From: Dryas octopetala
Lineage: Eukaryota; Streptophyta; Magnoliopsida; Rosales; Rosaceae
Length of the DNA: 64,000 bases
Reading direction: 5' to 3'
Assembly (NCBI GenBank): GCA_963921425.1
Contig: OY992834.1
Span: forward strand, 2,480,001 to 2,544,000
Shown here one piece after another: positions 58,485-64,000 of this stretch; position 1 is the stretch's first letter, and each line of letters begins with the position of its first letter. A program made the translations under genes and the position numbers. The notes below the pieces were generated by a model. That model was not told the origin of the DNA. It did not search any database and was given only the letters and a program-made list of their open reading frames with translations.

Positions 58485-61400
58485 TCTGAAATGCCTCCCT
58501 CTGGTCCCTTGGCTACAAATTTGAATGGAATCAATAATATGGTTGGTTCTAGGGTGAACTCTGTTAGTTCCTCCAGCTTTGTTGCCAAGTCAGGTATCTC
58601 TAACTCTGCTTTGAGTACTTCTGCTTGTACTGGTAATGGTGCATGGATAATTGATACAGGTGCTACGGATCATATGACTTCTGATCGTTATGTTTTTAGT
58701 CATCTTTCATATGTCTGTCCTAAACCATTTATTGTTAATGCCAATGGTGTGTCATCTCCTGTTCTAGGGGGCGGCACAGTATCCTTCTCGTCTGGTTTGT
58801 CTTTACATAATGTGTTGTTTGTTCCTTCCTTAAATTGTAACCTTATTTCTGTTAGTCAACTAACCAAAACTCATAATTGTGTGGCCACATTCTTTCCTAC
58901 CCATTGTGTTTTCCAGGATATTCATACCAAGGAGAAAATTGGCAGTGGTAGAAAGAGTGATGGATTGTACTATCTGGATAGTGGGGTTTCCGCTTCAGAT
59001 GGTCGTGGCAGTGTGAGTCTTGTTAGTAATGGTTCCTCTGAGAATCAGAAGAAGATTTGGTTGTGGCATCGCCGACTTGGTCATCCGTCCTTTAGTTATC
59101 TTCGGCGTTTGTTTCCCTCTTTATTTCGTGGATTGAACATTTCCAATTTCAATTGTGACGTTTGTGTGTTGGCCAAAAGCCATCGTTCAGTGTTTCCTTC
59201 TAGTGCTACACGTATGGATGTTCCTTTTGCTTTGGTCCACTCGGATGTTTGGGGTCCGGCCCCGTGTGGTACACATAAAGGAATGAAATGGTTTGTGACA
59301 TTTATTGATGATTGTACTAGGATGACTTGGGTTTATCTTCTGAAACATAAAAGTGATGTGTGTGCTGTTTTTCGCCTTTTTCATCATATGGTCCTCACCC
59401 AGTTTTCCTGTCCTATTAAAGTTGTGCGCTCTGATAATGGCGGTGAGTTCGTTAATACAGAGTTGACTCAGTATTTTGCTTCTGCGGGGATCCTTCATCA
59501 GACTTCTTGCGCTCATTCTCCACAACAGAATGGGGTTGCTGAACGCAAAAATCGACATTTATTGGAAGTCACTCGGTCCCTTCTTCTGGGGGGTCACGTG
59601 CCATCTCTGTTCTGGGGTGATGCCTTGAGTTCTGCCGTTTATCTGATTAATCGGACCCCATCTAGTGTCCTTGACTTTCGGCGACCTTTGGATGTTCTCT
59701 CGGATTTTGTCTCTCTACCAGGTATCCTTCATTTGGAACCACGAGTTTTTGGGTGTGTTGTTTTTGTGCATTTACATTCTCATCAGCGATCCAAGCTCGC
59801 ATCTCGGGCCTTAGAGTGTGTATTTGTTGGTTATGGTCCATCCCAGAAGGGGTATCGATGCTATCATCCCTCTACTCAGCGCTTCTATGTTTCTATGGAT
59901 GTCACGTTTCATGAACATCAACTTTTTTATTCTCCACGTCCACTGGATTCTACTCTTCAGGGGGAGGTTTCTAGTGAAGTGCAGAATCGAGATGATATGT
60001 TGTTTTTTGATCAGTTTGGTTCTGGGAGTAATAGTGAGGAAGGGTCAGAACAGACTACTGATCACCCAGTGTCTGCGGATGAGACTGAGACTACGGAAAT
60101 TACTGCGGATGATACTGAGGATGCGGAAATTACTGGAGATGATACTGAGGATATGGTAGGACAAGAATCCACGAATTCTGAGCCTGAGGAATCACCACTC
60201 CATGATAGTACTGCCATCTCTCCTACTCCATTGAATCAATCTTCTTCGTCCATTGAGGTAACCAACAATACTCTTGATTCACATTCTGGTTTAGATCTTG
60301 ATTCTAATGCTTCTAAATTTACACTTCCTCCTCGGTCTAACCGAGGACAACCACCAGCTAAATATGAGCCAGATCCAAATGCCAAAGTTAGGTACTCAAT
60401 TAATAATCATGTGTCGTCTGTTAGGCTTTCGAAGTCATATGAATCGTATGTTCTGCAATTATCTTCTGTTTCTATTCCTAGTAGATTGCAGGATGCTCTT
60501 ACAGATTCTAGATGGACCAAAGCTATGGCTGAAGAAATGGCGGCATTACAGAAGAATTCAACCTGGGAGTTAGTTTCTCTACCTAAGGGGAAGAAGACAG
60601 TGGGATGCAGATGGGTGTTTGCAGTCAAACACAAAGCTGATGGGTCAGTTGAAAGGTATAAGGCAAGGTTGGTAGCAAAGGGGTATACACAGTCCTATGG
60701 CATAGACTACTTGGAGACGTTTGCTCCAGTGGCCAAGTTAAACACAGTACGGGTTCTGTTGTCTTTGGCTGCTAACAAAGATTGACCACTTCTTCAGTTT
60801 GATGTAAAGAATGCTTTTCTCCATGGTGATTTGACTGAAGAAGTATACATGGATCCTCCTCCAGGTATACCAGAGTTTGATAATACAAGATTGGTGTGCA
60901 GACTGAAAAAGTCTTTATATGGTCTTAAACAATCTCCGAGAGCCTGGTTTGGGAGATTCACCCGTGCGATGAAGAACTATGGTTATCGGCAGAGTAATTT
61001 TGATCATACTTTGTTCCTAAAGAAAAGGGGGAAGAAGATTACTGCTCTTATTATTTACGTTGATGATATGGTTCTGACTGGAGATGATTATGAGGAAATC
61101 TCGAATTTACAGAGGTACTTGTCTCAAGAGTTTGAAATGAAACAGTTGGGGGACTTGAAGTTCTTTCTTGGGATAGAAGTGGCTCGATCTAAACATGGCA
61201 TATTCCTATCTCAAAGGAAATATGTTTTAGACTTGTTGTCTGAAACTGGTATGCTTGGGTGTAAGCCAGCTGTCACTCCTATGGAGCAAAATCATAGACT
61301 TTTTGAGTGTTTGGGGGCTTTGCCTGCAGATAAGGGGCGATATCAGAGACTTGTTGGAAGATTGATATATTTGTCTCACACTAGACCTGACATTGCTTAT

Positions 61401-62012
61401 GCGGTTAGTGTAGTAAGCCAGTTTATGCATGCCCCGTGCAAACCTCATATGGATGCTGTGGAGCGAATTTTACAGTATTTAAAATCTGCACCTGGTAAAG
61501 GATTGTTGTTTGCTAATCACGGTCATGTAAATGTTGAAGGGTTTTCTGATGCAGACTGGGGAGGTTCAGCAGATGATAGAAGGTCTACCTCAGGCTATTT
61601 TACCTTTGTAGGAGGAAATTTGGTGACTTGGAGAAGTAAGAAGCAATCAGTTGTATCTAGGTCGAGTGCAGAGGCTGAATACAGAGGTATGGCACTTGGA
61701 GTAGTCGAACTTTTGTGGTTGAGACATTTATTGACTGATTTAGGATGTCCACCTACCAAACCTATGGACTTGTTTTGTGATAACAAATCTGCTATTGATA
61801 TAGCACATAATCCTGTTCAGCATGATAGAACAAAACACATTGAGATTGATCGACACTTCATCAAAGAGAAACTTGAAGCGAAGATTATTAACTTTCCATT
61901 TGTGAAGTCCGAAGATCAGCTTGCAGATGTGTTGACCAAGGCTGTGGCAAGTCGGGTGTTTTTGGACTCACTAGACAAGTTGGGCATGTGCGATATATAT
62001 GCACCAACTTGA
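58485..62012 (+). CDS. copia pol polyprotein (PR-IN-RT-RH) with one in-frame TGA
   Basis: The frame runs from upstream of 58485 to 62012, broken only by TGA at 60783-60785, where the family has Trp before [16 protein letters not shown]. Order: protease ([11 protein letters not shown]), integrase zinc domain ([20 protein letters not shown]) and DDE core ([30 protein letters not shown]), an acidic repeat linker (about 60060-60170), reverse transcriptase ([30 protein letters not shown] near 61056) and RNase H ([35 protein letters not shown]). The upstream start is unclear because gag is absent. The single stop may be a point mutation; readthrough is unlikely but possible. Confidence 0.88.
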
Positions 62013-62019
62013 GGGGGAG

Positions 62020-62191
62020 TGTTGGTGTGAGTCAACACGTGTGGTTATCGTGTAATTATTAGAATTAATTAGGTGGTTTATTAATTCCTGTATTTTAGTT
62101 ATAGGTCCATGTATATAAACCACACTTTGTGGTCTTATTCAATTAAGCAGAAATAATATTGAAAACCCTAAACCTAAACATTCTCTGTACA
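62020..62191 (+). repeat. 3' LTR of the 57.7-kb copia element
   Basis: Directly follows the purine tract and ends TGTACA before the TGTTG target copy. Identical to the 5' LTR. Confidence 0.95.
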
Positions 62192-62846
62192 TGTTGTATA
62201 TTTGGGTCATGAACATAGTATTTCTGACACTACCGTAGCTTCAATGCAACACCATTCCATGCTAGAAAGTGCTCTTGGAAGGTTAGCCATCGAATTCATT
62301 CAAATAATTCACTTAGAAAAATAGCCATGGGAACAATTAATATCAATGATTTGATATATATAACCAACAATCCAACATATACTTGATTGTTTTGGACCTT
62401 TTGGTCTGTAGTACTCGAGCTGCAAAGGAGTCACTCATATACAGTTACGGAAGGAGCTTTAATGGATTTGCAGCCAAATTATCAGATGAAGAAGTTGCAA
62501 AGCTAAGAGGTGAATTGGTAGTATATAAAATAAATAAAAAGGAATACTTTTTTGTAATTGTTATCTTTGTTTTCAAAAATGACTTGCATTTACAGAGATA
62601 GATGGCGTGGTTTCAATTCTGCCCAACACAATGCTACAGCTTCATACAACAAGATCATGGGACTTCATTGGAGTAGCAGCTCAGTCTCACATCAGCAATA
62701 CCAAAGGTGGAGAAGTAATCATAGGAGTGATTGATTCAGGTCAGTACTATATATAACGTATTAATACAATATTGTAACAATTGTTTCACGATCAGCTCAA
62801 TTTATCATTTGAATTCATCAATCACTGTTTCTGAAGTTTGAGTTAA

Positions 62847-62960
<114 letters not shown>

Positions 62961-64000
62961 TGAGAAATCAAGTCTCTCTCTAGTTTGGCCTTATATATGG
63001 TTGAAACTAATGAAACTGCATGTTGAAATTTTGACAGCAAAATAATCGGAGGCCGGTACTATAATAGCCTAAAGTTCAAGGGGAGTATATCTCCGAGGGA
63101 CACAATAGGACATGGGACTCACGCATCCTCAGTTGCAGCCGGCGGAGAAGTGGCCAGAGCAAGTTTCTATGGCATGGCTAAAGGAGTTGCAAGGGGTGGA
63201 GCCCCCAGAGCAAGAATTTCTGTGTACAAAGCTTGTTGGTCTGATATGGTTGGATGCAGTTCAGTAGATGTGCTTGCTGCTTTTGACGATGCAATTGCTG
63301 ATGGAGTCGATATCATATCAATTTCTCTGGGGTTGTCAGTCGACTCGTTATGGGAGGACCCGATAGCAATAGGATCTTTTCATGCCTTACGAAGAGGGAT
63401 ATTGACCTCAACTTCTGCTGGGAACAATGGACCAACTCGTGGGTACGTGTCTAATGCCGCACCATGGTTACTAACTGTGGCAGCCAGCGCCATTGACAGG
63501 AAGTTTGTGTCTAATTTGGTCCTTGGAAATGGGCATATAATCCTGGTGAGCAATTTTTACAAGCTCTTGTACTGCAATTAGTTACTTGTTTCACAAGTTA
63601 TTGATTTGTTGATGAAACCAATTAGGGAAGTGGCATCAACACATTTGATCTGAATGGGACTATGTTTCCGCTGATTTGGGGAGGAGATGCTGCAAATTTT
63701 TCGGCAAACGGAGACTCTCAAGTATCAAGGAGTTGCTATGATCTTGATGGGTATCTAGATTCACACAAAATAAAGGGAAAGATTGTATTGTGTGAAGAAC
63801 AAACAACCGGTGCCGGAGTTCTCAAGGCAGGCGGAGTGGGTGTCATAATGCCATTTCGACAATATTCGTATAATGGTCATGCCATGTCTTTCCCTTTCCC
63901 AACAACACTCATCACCCAACAAGAAATTGCCAGAGTTTTGGACTACATCAAATCTTCCAAGTAAATTAATAACCAAGAAATTAATTAATCCATCTTAATT

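Larger units (their letters stand above)
57691..62191 (+). mobile_element. Ty1/copia element, identical LTRs, no recognisable gag (4501 bp)
   Basis: LTRs 57691-57862 and 62020-62191 (172 bp each) are identical as read. The target duplication is TGTTG at 57686-57690 and 62192-62196. The primer-binding site TGGTATCAGAGC (57863-57874, initiator-tRNA-Met type) and purine tract GAGGGGGAG (62011-62019) are intact. The interior encodes protease, integrase, reverse transcriptase and RNase H in one frame with a single TGA. Between primer-binding site and protease there are only about 780 bp, with no capsid-like region or CCHC zinc knuckle. Identical LTRs imply a recent insertion, so a copy without visible gag was probably mobilised in trans. 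Confidence 0.92.

Overview
This window is nuclear DNA of a eudicot plant. Genes have GT-AG introns, intergenic DNA is AT-rich, and plant-specific families are present: TCP factor, PLS-type PPR, class III peroxidase, cucumisin-like subtilases, FBL17-like LRR proteins, MIR399 and Ty1/copia elements. A woody rosid (Rosaceae-like) fits my general impression, but I cannot fix the genus without a search.

Region 1 (1-28 kb) is a fairly ordinary gene island. In order it holds a HOTHEAD-like GMC oxidoreductase (1339-3723, +); a MIR399 gene with two P1BS motifs upstream and a decayed tandem copy (4.4-5.6 kb); a copia element with an internal deletion (6.45-8.95 kb); two long-inverted-repeat elements (11.1-12.9 kb); a MOCOS-like PLP-fold gene (13661-15625, +); an At4g38010-like PPR gene (16094-17947, -); an HMG-CoA synthase locus disabled only in exon 4 (18458-22603, +); a TCP19/TCP9-like factor (23669-24853, -); and a peroxidase-66-like gene (26722-28051, +). 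From memory, the series GMC, MOCOS-like, TCP19, PRX66 mirrors Arabidopsis At5g51950, At5g51920, At5g51910, At5g51890, which suggests conserved microsynteny with PPR, HMGS and MIR399 interleaved here.

Region 2 (29.7-64 kb) is a rearranged cluster built from repeats of a unit [cucumisin-like subtilase, FBL17-like LRR on +, FBL17-like LRR on -]. Unit 1 has a complete 774-residue subtilase (29750-32977) and a minus-strand FBL17-like relic (34.6-38.4 kb) containing an inverted repeat with arms of about 0.7 kb. Unit 2 keeps only the last subtilase exon (47.58-48.17 kb), an open but F-box-less FBL17-like gene (48.8-51.8 kb) and a second minus-strand relic with an inverted repeat of 240-bp arms (53.5-54.0 kb). 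Unit 3 starts with a subtilase (57.4 kb to the window end) whose exon 2 is split by a copia element with identical LTRs, a perfect 5-bp target duplication and no recognisable gag.

The most unusual feature is a group of six elements with long terminal inverted repeats. At least three have perfect 9-bp target duplications (Mutator-like), one is nested in another, and one has a paralogous empty site 1.2 kb away. A CACTA-like MITE, a PIF/Harbinger-like MITE and tandemly duplicated non-coding segments (38.6-40.9 kb) fill most of the rest.
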